Source of the DNA: Bretschneidera sinensis
Taxonomy: Eukaryota > Streptophyta > Magnoliopsida > Brassicales > Akaniaceae
Assembly: GCA_023935145.1 (NCBI GenBank)
Contig: CM043700.1
Span: 29,063,001 to 29,127,000, forward strand
Direction: 5' to 3'
Length of the DNA: 64,000 nucleotides
Shown here: piece after piece, positions 22,811 to 35,639 of the stretch
How the letters are laid out: each line of letters begins with the position of its first letter
How positions within the stretch are numbered: position 1 is the first letter of the stretch
Made by a program: the position numbers and the translations under genes
The notes under the pieces: model-generated
What the model saw: the letters and a program-made list of their open reading frames with translations, nothing else
The model's database searches: none
Told to the model about the DNA's origin: nothing

Positions 22811-22834
22811 TCTTCTTCTTCTTCTTCTTCTTCA
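22811..22834 (+). repeat. (TTC)n microsatellite in the IST1-like 5' leader
   Basis: About eight TTC units are followed by TCTCTC tracts shortly before the start codon at 22991. Pyrimidine-rich leaders of this kind are common near plant transcription starts; the start itself is not defined by the sequence. Confidence 0.85.
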
Positions 22835-22990
22835 AGCTCTGCTTTCCTTTTTTCTCTCTCTCTCTCCTTCGTTCTCGTTCTGAGCTTCATTAATGACCGA
22901 TTTTACTTTTTTCCTGATTTGCTTTTAAGCTTAGATTTTGAAGCTACTCAGTCGAATCGTTCACTGAGTCGCAGAAAGTGGAGATCGAAA

Positions 22991-25900
22991 ATGCTGGACG
23001 GACTCTTAGGGCGTGGTTTCGCCTCCAAGTGGTTTGCGCTCTGTCTCTCTCCCTCTATCTATATATACACACGCACACTCAAATACATATGTATATGTAT
23101 ACAGGGTTTATATGTTTATATAATTGCTCCTTTTATTTTGGTTAATTTTATGTGAGTTATGCATATATATTTTCTTTTCTTTTTCTTTATAATTTTTTGA
23201 GTGTATTTCATTCTCTTTTTTGGGTAGTAAATCGTTAATTAAACTGACAAAGAGTCGGATCGATGTCCTACGGAGGAAGAGGAACGCGACGCTTAAGTTT
23301 TTGAAGAAAGATATAGCTGATCTGCTCGCTAATGGACTCGATATCAATGCCTACGGGAGGGTAATTTTAACCGCAGTTTCTTTCCACGAGATTTTGTTAA
23401 CGTTTTGTTATCCGATCTTTTAGTCAAATAACTATTTAGATTGGATTTATTTATTGATTCTTTCTTTTCCGTTTGGTTGATGAGAAAATGTGAGAAAAAG
23501 GAAAGTAATTCTAATCCTGAAATTTGATTTTTGATTTTTTTTTTAAATCCTAATCCTAATCCCGATTTTTTTTTTAATCTGTGACATAAATAAATTCAAG
23601 CGTTTGCTTCAAGTGAGCCGATTACTCATATTTATTTCTCAATTGGTTAACTCTTTTTAAATTTTTTTTTTGGAGTTTTGTTCTAGAATGATAGTCAAAC
23701 AAAACGTAGAATTAAAAGATTTAGTTTATTGGAAGATGATTTCGAAATTTTCATATATACTCTGATGCATAGTTTTAAAGGTTACTGCAAGGTCGTATTT
23801 GTGATGCTTTGAATGTCTTTAGAGTTTAGCATGCTTAGCTTTGTTCTTTTTAGTCTTTTTGTCTTGTTTTATATCAAATCAAGATCTTAAAGAAGTTTTG
23901 TTATTTTGCGATGTGGTGGAACAGGCCAGGGGACTTCTAGATGAAATGAGACTTTCGTCAAACCTTGAATTTGTTGACAAATCTTGCGATTTTGTATTGA
24001 AGCATCTTTCAGTCATGCAAAAACAGATGTAGGTGTTTCTCTTTTTTCTTATTCATAAAGATATTGCTGTTGTTTCATATAACCTCATATGACAAATGTC
24101 CCAAAGCAATTAGTTACAGGTCGTGTGAACAGTGATCTTGATTGTTTGTCATTGTTATATTTGTTTATACTGTCACTTATAATTAAGACACTAATTTTAC
24201 ATTGGCATATATCAGTGGGATATAATTAATATCAAAGGGAATAAATTAAAAGATAGGGAGATGAGTAATTTTAAAATGGCATATGCTCTTCTCGGTACTG
24301 CCTTCTTTTATGAATCACAATGCTTATGACTTCAGCATACTATGCCAAGATATCCTGCACTTATAACAGAAAGTTTGGTATTGTGTCTTTCAGTTTCTTA
24401 CAGGATTTACATGAAATTTTTCTGGTCTAGGTTATAATTTGTTTTTTCCGTATCTTGTCTAGATGTTTATTTCAGCCTTGCAGTTATTATTAGCTTGTCA
24501 TTGATAGATTCAGATACGATATGTACAGTAGTTTCTTTTTTTCTTTCTTTTTCAAAATGGCCTTTATATTGTTAAGGATGGATGCAGATTTTGCAGTTAA
24601 TGGTGAGCCAGATGAACTGGTTTGCTTTCTTGCGCTGTATTAGTAAGTTGTCATAGTAATTTATAATAAGCTGGATTCAATATGAAAATGAGGAAATGTT
24701 GACAAAATTGGGCCGTGTGAATGGAAGCATGCATGAGGCTGCATCTATTGTTCATATGGCTAGCCATAAAAAGTGGGGGAGAAGGAAGTAGGCACCCGAA
24801 AAAAATGGGAATTACCATAGACATCCATGTAACAAAGATTAGAATTATCCAACAAATTGTTGTCATTTAACTTTCACTCTGTTACTCAAGGGGAAAAGCA
24901 TTAAAAAATGTACGATAAAATCTTCTTAAATGGGTGAAATTTCCTCATAAATGGATAATTTTTTGCAATGATAATTCTCTGGTAAACCCATGTTCAATGT
25001 GTTCAATTGAAGTGCTGGGATACCCCTTAACTTTGGCTTGATGTTCATATAAAAATGTTTTACTTATGTTAAAAATCTATTACAGTTGTGATATTATCAA
25101 AGAAAAAGAGTTTAAGGATCAGTGGACAAATGCAATCTAATCAACTGGCGAAGAGCATGCGTGAAAAATAAGAAATAGTACATGACAAGATCTCATATGT
25201 TTTCCTCTCTAGCATTCAGGGTTTTTTGTCTTCGTAGGGACACTAATGAAAGAGTGAAAGTTAATTCACTATACAATTTTTTTAATGGCATAACAAGCGG
25301 CTAGATTGCCCTCTTGATTGATAATAGAAATGAATTATTTATTTGCTTCATTGTCATCTTTACAGGGAATGCCCTGAAGAAGCTCGGGATACCGTATCAT
25401 CCTTAATGTATGCGGCTGCTGGATTTTCCGAGTTACCGGAGCTTCGTGATCTTAGGCATATATTTCATGAGAGATATGGGGATTCGCTGGAATTGTTTGT
25501 GAATCAAGAGGTAGTTCTTTATAGATTCACTCCAAATAAAGATTCTCGCAATCCATAATTGTGTTTCTATGGCTAACCATCTAAATTGTTCATTGATAGT
25601 TTGTTGCGAATTTATTGGCAAAGCCTTTTTCAACGGAGAAGAAGGTAACGTTAATGCAAGATATAGCATCAGAGTTTTCCATACCATGGGACTCTCGGGC
25701 TTTTGAGCGGACGATGTCTAAACCCAATGCCTATGTGCAGGTATTGTCTCTCTTCATGTTTCGTTTTATGATAGATGTTACTATTAAGGATTAAAATAGT
25801 GAGAAAGTCATGGGGATATATATTGACAGTTTTTATTTAGTTGAATACAGTGATGACTAGTTCTCAAGTGCTAGCTTATGAAATTTTGTTTTCTTATATT

Positions 25901-27385
25901 GAGATTGCTCTTCCACATTTGAACGCTTGCAATTTTATGACCGTTTTGCAGGAGCAACCTAAAAATTATGGGTCTTTCCATGTCACCGATGATAAGTATA
26001 AACTGAAAAATGGCCAGGACACTGTCCCGAGAGCAGATAAACATGATGTTTCATCTAAAGAAAGGTTGGAACATGCTAGTGATGGGCACAGATTGCGCAA
26101 TGGGAAGGAGGATACTGTATCAAAAAGAAGTGAGCTTATTTTTCAGTCTAGGCAGGAACTGAGCAATGATAGACACAAGCCTCTCTACGACAGGGCAGAA
26201 ACTCTCCAGATAAAGGACAACCATGAGATATTGTTCCAAGGAAGGAGACAAGTGGCTTCAGAGCATGAACCTTGGAGTGTGAAGGAGGATACTGCCTTGA
26301 GAACAGCTAGATCAAGCAGTTCGTCGAAAAGAACGGAAAGACTTGATGCTGGATCCAAGCTGGTTGATGGTAGGGAGAATAGGGAAAATGCTGTCCCTGT
26401 AAGAGACAGCCCAGACATTTTACCTAATGGAAAGCCAGATATTACTCCTTATGTGGGACTCCAGTTCAAGAGCAAAGATAAAGACCCATTTGGTGGTAAC
26501 AACAGTGGTGGTGAATACAATAAAGCAAATTCAACGAGAAAAGTTCAGGAGGAAGATATGCATAAGCCAAAGCCCTACTTCAACAATGCCCTCCCTCCTC
26601 CTTATGTTAAACCTAATGTGAAACCCAAGGACAGCGAATATGGAGCTTCAAATGCTGATTTTGATGGTAAAGCAATCCCAGAAGATCCTTCAAGCCGTAA
26701 TAGAGCCTATGCTGGTAGTAGGTCCAAGAGGGTCCACGTAGGATGCAATCATCCTGATAACAATAGGCAGGTCGTTGTACCTGCAGGAGTAGATGGTCAT
26801 GGTCATGACAAAGATAATAATTATCAGGATGATGGCATCAACAACCCCTTACCAAAACGAAGATCTTTCAGGAGAAGACGCTTAAAATCACCATCTAGTC
26901 ATGATAATGTTGGCAATGCTGAAGACGTGGGAGCTGTAAAGCGAAAGTCAAGAAGTAGGAGAAGGGACAACTCACGACGAGGCCTGCAAATCTTGTTTGA
27001 TGATGAGCACTATCAAAATGATGAAGAGGAAAGAAGAATAGATAAATTGTTGATGCATTACAGTAAGAAACCATCATCCTATGAACCGGGAAAGTTGAGA
27101 AGTAAGTCTAAAAGTCATCATGCACATCATGTCGGCACTGATGAAGGTGAAACCCCACAGAGTAGAAGCAGAGATGGGTCTGATGACATGTTGGAGATAG
27201 TTCCTCCTCCAACCCGATCCATTTCACTCCCTCACGAACAAACAGCTCAACCTGAGATGAGAAAAGTCTTTACCCGTGCTGCTTCTTTCCAGCCAAATAG
27301 GTCTAATGTGGCTCAACATGTGCATCCCAAATTACCAGACTATGATGATTTGGCTGCCCGGTTTGCAGCTCTGAAAGGGAGGTAA
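22991..27385 (+). CDS. IST1-like protein (ESCRT-III-related, VPS4 regulator)
   Basis: Six coding exons fit GT-AG borders and phase: 22991-23031, 23228-23360, 23925-24028, 25366-25510, 25600-25740 and 25952-27385, giving 665 residues. Residues 1-188 form the Ist1 helical domain, starting MLDGLLGRGFASK and CKSLIKLTKSRIDVLRRKR, with RECPEEA-like and LPELRDLRHIFHERYG motifs in exon 4. Residues 189-665 are a long, charged, low-complexity tail. It ends PDYDDLAARFAALKGR; the LAARFAALK part fits a MIT-interacting motif, suggesting binding to VPS4/SKD1 or LIP5. The family controls ESCRT-III disassembly at multivesicular endosomes; the tail length places it among plant IST1-like paralogues rather than the short core IST1. 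In exon 3 the usual family residues AEGLL read ARGLLDEM, so this exon is somewhat diverged. No frame defect was found. A MITE lies upstream. Confidence 0.9.
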
Positions 27386-27844
27386 GCAATGTGCAACCTG
27401 GATCTGTATCTCTCTACATGGTCAGCATATTGTGTGTCCATTGTACTGTCTTGCATTTGTTTTCCGGAGTTGGTTCTGGTGGTTGCGTTGGATAAAGCTT
27501 TTAGTGGAACTATGCTTCAGTTACCAGTGGGTTAAGTACCTGCAGGTTTGGCCCTGAACTGAAAAATTGCACAGCTTCAGTAATCGGAGTATAATCCTGC
27601 TAGTATATAGGGCTGTCATTACTCTTCTTTGGCAATCCAGGACCATGGCAGCTGTAATATACACGATTCAGTTTCCAGAGTGCATTATTGTAGTAATTGT
27701 ATCATTGCATGTAACTTCAAATGATACAGATTCTATGTTCTGATAAAAGTTGAGGTTGAGACACTCTTGTATTAGAATTCCACTTCATAATACGATTACT
27801 TACGGTTTTGTTGGTTGTACTAGTTTATTGCACTCCTTTGTCTC

Positions 27845-27850
27845 AATAAA
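27845..27850 (+). terminator. Possible poly(A) signal AATAAA of the IST1-like gene
   Basis: AATAAA occurs 460 bp after the stop codon, in T-rich sequence. Plant poly(A) signals are loose, so this is only a candidate. Confidence 0.35.
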
Positions 27851-28625
27851 GCCTATTGCCTTGACATTTACTAGGTGCGTTAGTGTTGTCAGTTTCAGAC
27901 TTTTGAGTAGAGATAGTAATTATGGTATTATTGGTATCATATTTACTATCATGTTAAGAATGACTATTGTGACCTTGAATGTCAGAGAAGTCCTAAGCTC
28001 AGAACAAAAAGAGCCGTGCACATTCCCCAGGGCCAATGCGCTCTCAAGATTCGCTTCCCATCTTTTTTCCTTGTCAAAGGTCAAGGACTCTTTACCGCCA
28101 AAAAAGCTACTCACCTTTTTAAAGTTTAAATACGTGCATAACCATTTTATTTAGTTTATTTTCACAATAAACCTTTAGTTTTTTTTACATAATTAATTAT
28201 GTGGTTTGCAGTTTGCACTATTAGTTTAGGGAGGGTTTTCTTTAACTTAACTGTTTATTTGTATCCATTTCGGTACGAGGATAACTTATTTTGACATCCA
28301 ATAAATTCTATCATTCAACCATTTTTACGAATCTTTCACTCGCACTATTTTTTTCATAGTTTTTTAATCTTTAATAGTAGATCACACATTTTTTTTTGAT
28401 ATGTACAAAAAATCATTAAATTCTTTGTATAGTTAAACTTTTAAAATAACTTAATTTATAAATAATGTTTAAAATGTTACATTGTAACTAATTTAAACCA
28501 CATAATTTATAATATATCGAAAAAAAAAACACTTAAAACTTATTATGATGGGCCAAACACTTGTGTATTATTGTCTCTTTTTACTGCCCCACTCCACTCT
28601 CCACACACTCTGAGGAGAGAGAGAG

Positions 28626-29477
28626 ATGAAGAACACATCGAAGGTGATAATGGGGGCAACCCTCGTGATGGTGGTGAGCCTTGCCATTGTGTTAGGCCTA
28701 TTCCTGGTGCTGCTAGCTGAGCTCTACTGCACTCTTTTACTTCGCCGGTGTCAGCTCCCGCATCCCACATCCAAAACAACTGCAACCGCCACTGCAGCCT
28801 CCTTGGCAGCCACCAATCCTTCGGCTTCTGAGCCTCAAGAAGCCCAAGTCCAATCATCTAGTCCTCTCAGTAGCTTCTATGCACAAGGGGTACTTCATGC
28901 TCCAAGAAGCTTCCTCTTCCCTACAGTTTCTTGCAAAGAAACCAAGGTAGAAGAAACAAAAAACCAACACTCGAAACTTCATCAAATTCTTGAAGTCCAT
29001 ACCCAAGAATCAAACACAAGTCCTCATCAGATCGGGATCCTATCTCCTTCATTCCAGTTAACTTCCTTTGTAACTTCACCTCAGCTAATTCTGGAAATCC
29101 CAATTCAAGGTAACACTAGCACTGAGAAAGCTTGTGGTGGTGTTGGTGGGGAGCATTTTGTTTACATATCAAATCCCATTTATGACAATGATGCAAGCAG
29201 GACAAGCAGAGCAGATACTCCATTTTAAACTCCAGATACATTGCCTTCAAGTTTAGAAACAGGCGGCTCTTCAGGTGATGAAGAGATAATTCAGTTATCC
29301 CCGGTTAGTCCCCCAATTACACCTCCATTGACTCCATTGAAGAAGCTCCCAGCAAAGGGTTGTTCTGTTTCGCTTAGGGATGCCAGGTCTTTGGGCACTT
29401 CTGTTAGTGATTCTAACAGTAAAAACGTTATTTAATCGTCATCATCAGGTTCCCCATGCACCTCTCCATCATGGTGA
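28626..29477 (+). pseudogene. Plant single-pass membrane protein with two in-frame stops
   Basis: One uninterrupted frame runs from the ATG at 28626 to TGA at 29475-29477, with TAA stops at 29226-29228 and 29433-29435 and no frame shift. Residues about 8-33 form one strong membrane segment (VIMGATLVMVVSLAIVLGLF onward), followed by basic RR and a Ser/Thr/Pro-rich tail. The sequence beyond each stop still looks coding: TPDTLPSSLETGGSSGD, the proline motif SPPITPPLTPLKK, and a serine-rich end SGSPCTSPSW. I recall this layout from uncharacterised plant proteins where the first stop position is glutamate (GAA, here TAA), but no function is known to me. As read, the product is 200 residues and lacks the tail. 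It may be a recent pseudogene or a truncated allele, or the stops may be sequencing errors. GA-rich leader directly precedes the ATG. Confidence 0.65.
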
Positions 29478-31389
29478 TTGAATTTATCAAAACTAGGATT
29501 TGAGAAATCTATGATTTTCTTTTTTTTTCTTCCCTTTTTTCTTTTTGTTTTCTTGTGTGCTTTGAGAGGGGGGTGTTCAGAGAATATGGTGATGGAGATG
29601 TTAGCAAGGTGTAGCAGCTGAGAAAGTGACAGTACTGTTTAATAACTTTTCTTTGCTGGCGTGGCCATGGCTCGGCCATCTAAGCCACGCCTATGCTAAC
29701 AGAAAAACCGACTTTCTCTTTCTTTCTTTGCTTTGCAGAAGTGCTTTTTTTGTTTCTCCATTTGCTTGTATGAGTGCTCATGGAAATATTTATTAGTAGA
29801 AAACAAGCTTTTGTTTTGTTTTGGGATTGTGAAGATGCATGTGAGTTTTGAAGGGTGGACAAAAGGACCAAAAAAATTAAAAGAAAAAAAAAAACTGTTT
29901 TTGAGAGATCTAGAATGCTGATTTCTATTAGGTAATGCTAAAAACAAAACTGTCACTGTGAGGTATTTATCCACATTGTATAATGACGGGTCTTTTCTGC
30001 TAATATGAGCCCCGTAAGGCAAGAAGTTCATTACCATGGAATGGTGTAGTAATTTGGGCACTCTTTCATTTTGATGGATGGAGTACATAATTAGATTGGT
30101 GATAAGGGACCACAGGCTTATACACCATTCGTACGCGATCGATGCATTATATCGATGTGATTTGTGTTTTTTTATTTATATTCATTTGTATTATTATTAT
30201 ACTTTCGAAAAATTATTATTCATAACTACTTAATCTTTGAAAAAATTATCACTCAAGTTTCGAAAGACAGATATACGTCGATGGTGTGCAAGTCTACACT
30301 TTCCAATCTTTAGTCATTCAATTAATTAGCCAAAACACAAAATTGACCTTCTCGAGTCACACTTATTTGCTCAAATATGTGGTGGTTGTTGCAACATATC
30401 AGTATATTTAGATGGGGAGAACTGAAGGGAACAATGATAAAATGTGATGTGTACTCTCTTCTTGTTGGGATTTTTTTTTTCAAATCTTTTCAAGATTTCA
30501 TTTTATCAATTTCCCAAAATTGTAGAAATACTTTACTTTCCTTTATATAAAACATCCAAACTTGAGGAAGGATAATCATCAAAATCCTTCCATCTCCTCT
30601 ACATTTGTACCCTCTCCTTTGCTCTATCTTCCATCATCCAAACATAATGCAAGAGACTAGGGAATGGTTCTACTGGAACTGCTGGGATTAGAGCTAGTTG
30701 TTTTAAAAAAATACAGAGCTATATGTATTTAGAAAGGAAGATAAACTGAAAATGATCGGCAACCAATTTCTCTGTTGTAAGACAAACCCCAGATGGCAGA
30801 TGCCACTGGAATAAATTGAACTTACTCCTGGGCAGTGCTAAATAAAAACACTTCAACCTGAAAGCTTTAAGACAGTTTGCAGTATTTGTTCATGAATTAT
30901 TTAACAAGTCCTTTAGCAACATGTATCCCCCGCTTCATTGCGCTACTTATTGTAGGGCTGTATCACACATAAACCATAATAATTCAAATGATGAGTTTAA
31001 TCTTTTGCATATGATGTTTTATTCATTTTAAGTTTCAGAATCATTTCTTGTTCATAATTGAGCATCTAAAACGTTAAAAGAGTGTCATAAAGCATCTCCA
31101 ATGAGAGGTTACAATGTACATACAACAGATTCACGAGAATTGATTTGTCCAAACAGCAGCTCCTCCGAAATTATCGAAAAACAACTATGCGTACTTAAAA
31201 GCTCAGATTACATCACCCAGTGGGAGAAGTAAAGGCCATCACTTCAACCTCATATTTCATTCTAAAAGCGTGATCAAAACTCCCCAGTAAGTGATGAAAT
31301 CATGTTCATGTTCAGTGAAGTCTGACAGAGTAGAAGTCAATGAAACAGCAGGAACATTACGTACAATTAAACAGCAAGTACTGGTATGA
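29478..31389. other. Intergenic between the broken gene and RABF2
   Basis: No gene seen. The left part is presumably the 3' untranslated region of the membrane-protein gene; the right part, below 31390, is the downstream region of RABF2 on the other strand. TTTATT at 31018-31023 is a possible minus-strand AATAAA signal for RABF2. Confidence 0.5.
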
Positions 31390-34300
31390 TCAGGAGCAAC
31401 AAAATCTTCTTCCACTTTGTTGCTGTGCAGTATGCAATTTCATTCCAGTGGACCGCGAAGGGATAGCTTTTGCCAATCTCTTTGCTGAAAAAAGGCAGGT
31501 CACAAAGAAGAAGTTCTGAGTGAACCTCAGAATTGAAACTTAACAAAATGTTAGAGATCTTTGCTTTTCTCTTTATTGGTTTCAAAATTTGTACACATTT
31601 TTCTTCCATTTTCTCTATAAGCACAAAATAAATCTGAGGACCAGGATCCCTTTATAGTTTATACTACATTAAATCACGATAAGAAGAGGCAGGTATTAGC
31701 AAAGAATTGTTACAGGGGACATATCCTTTCATCCAAAAACATAACAGGGTAATAAGAAATATATAATTACCTATTTCATAGAAGAGTTCGTTGACATTCT
31801 GAGCAGTCTTTGCAGATGTTTCCAGAAAAGTCAAACCATTTTCTTTAGCATATTGGTCACCTTCCTGCATCAAATATTAGGATTGAATTGAACACATTCA
31901 TTTGCATATTTGACACTTCCCTTATCATCAAATGACGTGCACAATCATGCTTTTGTGTTTATCTGTTCGGTTTTTTTGCAACTTTGGAGAAGAAGGTGGA
32001 TAGACTAGCTTACCTATATGAATAACTTTAAAGTAACAAGGCAAGAAAATGCCAAGGATGTCCTAGCATATAGGTATATAACTAGCACCATCAGGCTAAG
32101 GTGGGTAGGCCTGGGTTTAATTCTTAGCATAAACGAAGAAGAAAAAGAAGAAAGCCAAGAATCTCAGATTGTAAAATACCTCATTTCCGACTTTCCTTTT
32201 CTCTTCTAAGTCAACCTTGTTTGCCACCAAGAACATTATCAAATTTGGATTTCCTGAAACAATGCAGCATGAAATCAGATAAGATTTTCAATAAATATCA
32301 AATCTGCTTGAATAATTAGTTATATGGTCAAAAATTGTTACAGTAACATATCGAAGGAGGCAACTCCAACAAGTCTATGAGTTTAAACTTTAGATCTTCA
32401 ACATCATATATATTCTGGTCCGGTAATTAAAAGATCCATAGATTAAGTTAATAAGCTACCTTATTCAAGATTAGTACTTCTACTGAAAACGGTGCTCAAA
32501 ACTGGAAAACGTTTAAGATTGTTTTGTTTTAAAATGTCTATAGAATTTTAGAATTTGGGAACTTGTTAACAGATGCAAAAGAATACTGGCAGCTTGATAA
32601 CAAAGAAGATGTATCTTGAAGGAAATTACGTTAATGCAAAGTTGATTTTCTTGCATGCTTCGAGATAAGCAACATACAGAATCCAATTGTAGTAGGGGAG
32701 TAGGGTCTCCCAGATAACACATAGTAAAGAGTTGCAGACCTATGAAATCTGAGCTATTATAATTTATTAACAGACTACAATCTTCATTCTGAGAAATAAG
32801 GGGAAGAAAAGAATGAAGTAATAATAAGCAACAAAATTTCAAATTAGCTTCAGCTTATATGAGATTACACCAGACTAGTTCTAAGTTAAGCATATGAAAT
32901 ATAGAATTATGCCTGTTACCTTGTCTTTGCACTTCTTGAACCCATTTTTTAGCTCGTGCAAATGAATCCTAAAAGACAAAATCACATTTGCAACCAGTCA
33001 GATGATGCCCACACTACTAAAGAAAGAAATCATAAACAGAATTATTTTCCGATAGGGTTGCGCTATTGCCACTCTCATCAGTAATACCTTGATAGATAGT
33101 AAAATCTATGACCTATTTGAAACAAATAAACACTAAAGCAGTATTAAATAACCTGAGCAGCTACCAATGCAATACGCATACACACACACACAGACCGATG
33201 AGCTACCGATGCAAATTATGCAATACACACACACATAGGGAGTGCTCTGCTACACTGTCTGCAATCAATTTGTATTAAGACAAACCAGATATCATTAGAT
33301 CTAGATGTGAACATATTATCCAAAAACTCTATGTCAGACCAAGATATCATCATTATAACAGGGCAACTAATACTTTCTTGTTTCATGTTTGACAGCATAA
33401 AATTCTGCATAAGGGATCCGTGTCCTCTATTTTGATCTCACTAAGAAAGTTATAATAGTGAAAAGTTCAAAAAAATTATCATGTATGGCTAATTCACCAT
33501 CACAAAATTTAAAGATACATATCATTCAAGTTAGCATTGAGCCCAATGGCAGCCAAAATAAGTAACGTTGCGTTTGGTAGTATGGAACTAAAGCCTGAAA
33601 TTGGAATTGAAGTGGAATCATACTTTTTTAACAGTAAAATTGTTGAAAAACACCATGATTTCATCCCAATTCCAAGCCCCAATTCCATGCAATCAAACGT
33701 AACGTAAAAACTCATTAGTTTCAAAATAAAATCACTTGGGACCTCCTTCAATTCATTTTTAGAAAAATCGCTTGAATTGTTAAACCATGAAGAGACATGA
33801 ACAAGCAAAAACCCAGCACTAATAAAACTAAGAAGATCAAATTGTTCTTTAGTTTTTTATTGAATGTGGTTCCAAAATCCTGGTGGACTGTTTTGTGGGC
33901 TCTTCTTGGCCTTGGCTAGTACATTATGCATTGAAAGAGTGTGCTAGTGTTCTATTCATCATATTTATAGGGAAGCTAAGCCGGCAGACCTTTTAGCTTC
34001 CCTTGCCCATGTTCACAAAAGTCCCAAGATTTTCAGCGTTTTAGGTTCTCTTCCTAGTGAGGTTGCTGTGTTATGTTCGGATGATCGCAATATCAGCCTT
34101 TCTTATAGGCCCCCTCAAGTCTATGTCATGTTTTTATCCTTATTGTATCTGTTTAGAATTATTTCTTATGAGGGGCCCCCCCTCTTTATCTGTACTCTTG
34201 ATTTTATTTAATGCACATGTAGGGGCCTGCCAAACCCCCCACCATAACAGGCGGTTTTATTTTAAAAAACATATAAAAAATAATAATAAAACTATGAAGA

Positions 34301-35421
34301 ACTACGAAGAGTTTCAGAAAATGTTACCATGCTTGTGATATCGTACACCACAACAGCTGCAGCTGCACCACGGTAGTACATAGGAGCCAAGCTATGGTAT
34401 CGTTCCTGCCCTGCTGTGTCCCATATATCAAACTTTATGGTGGCTTCATTCAGTGATAGAACTTGAGTGAAGAAGGCCGCTCCAATTGTTGATTCCTATA
34501 GCTTACATTAGATTTCACAACTACAGAATGTGGCAGAGAGAAAAGAAAACAATATAGCACAAATAAACAATGAAAGTAAACCTGGAAATCGAAAAATTGG
34601 CCCTTGACAAATCTCAACACCAAACTTGTTTTTCCTGTTCCCATGTCCCCAAGAAGTACCTGGAAAAAGCTCAATAATGTCAACACTTCTCTTTTGTAGT
34701 CACTCATCATGTAAAAAGTTCACGCACACTGTCCCTTCTAATAGAAATTAATAGAGTTCATATATGGAAGACAAAAAGGACTTGATTGAGTGATTCAACA
34801 GAGAAAAAAAAAAAAAAAAATAGTCCCACAAATAAGAAGCTTTTCTACTTTCCAGTGGACAAGCTGCAATAGAACTCAATATCCCATCAATTTATTAAAA
34901 TTTCAGTAATACAATTCAGCACAAGTTGATGAAAATTGGCATAGTATGTTCGAACATTTTCAAATAAATTACATATTAGTATCATCACGAATCCACAATC
35001 TTAAAAATCTATTAATTCCTTGGCTGAGTTATTTCCTCTTTGTAATTATATATATTGAGCCTTGATTACCAGGTTTTATGTTCATAGACTTTCCTCAAGG
35101 CATCACAATCTTGACTCAGTGATCAGCATAGAACAGGCAAGTAATTATACTGGGTATTGAATATGTTCTATATGAACTAGTGGCAAATAAATAGCAATCC
35201 CTGTAAATTACTCGAACACTTGTAATGCAAAGACCTCTGTCTCTTTGTTCTAATCAAGTTATCTAGTTTAATTAGAAGGAAAAAAAAACATTTATATTGC
35301 CGTTAAATACTGTAAACCCTTTTCTTGGGAAGCAATCATAAAGAGATTGATAAAAGTAACAAAAAGGGAAAAACATACCCACCAGCTTGGCTTGTATGTT
35401 CTTGTTTCTTGTCCTCGCCAT
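31390..35421 (-). CDS. RABF2: Rab5-type small GTPase (RABF2 clade)
   Basis: Seven coding exons on the minus strand fit splice borders and phase exactly: 35383-35421, 34582-34659, 34328-34495, 32920-32968, 32180-32253, 31771-31864 and 31390-31484, giving 198 residues. All G motifs are intact: GDMGTGKT (17-24), the switch I segment ESTIGAAF (40-47) typical of Rab5, WDTAGQE (64-70), NKVD (123-126) and ETSAK (151-155). The C-terminus is RRFCCS, with two cysteines for prenylation. The N-terminus [13 protein letters not shown] lacks the MGC acylation start of RABF1/ARA6, so it belongs to RABF2. RABF2 proteins act at endosomes in vacuolar and endocytic traffic. A LINE fragment lies in intron 3. The leader before the ATG is pyrimidine-rich on the coding strand (CTCTCTCTGAAG near 35460). 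No defect was seen. Confidence 0.95.
33836..34284 (+). mobile_element. 5'-truncated LINE in RABF2 intron 3
   Basis: It is flanked by AATAAAACTAAGAAG (33821-33835) and AATAAAACTATGAAG (34285-34299), a 15 bp target duplication with one difference. The right end is A-rich (AAAACATATAAAAAATAAT). The frame near 33970-34060 reads [17 protein letters not shown], with the pattern of the C-terminal RNase H region of plant LINEs. The LINE is on the plus strand, opposite to RABF2. Its duplicated target ends 28 bp from the splice donor of exon 3. Confidence 0.85.
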
Positions 35422-35639
35422 CACCGATCGATCAAAATTCACACACAGGAAACAGCTTCAGAGAGAGAGAAAGATTTTAAAGAGAGAAGACAAAGAAAAA
35501 TTGAATTCTGTTGAAAGCGAAACCCAAAGCAAAGGCAATATGAAACCAGGAACGGGATACGCAATACAAATAACTAGGAGAAAATTGTTAGGCCCAGAAA
35601 CATATTTATGGTTTCCACGGAGGTGTTAAGGAACCCATA

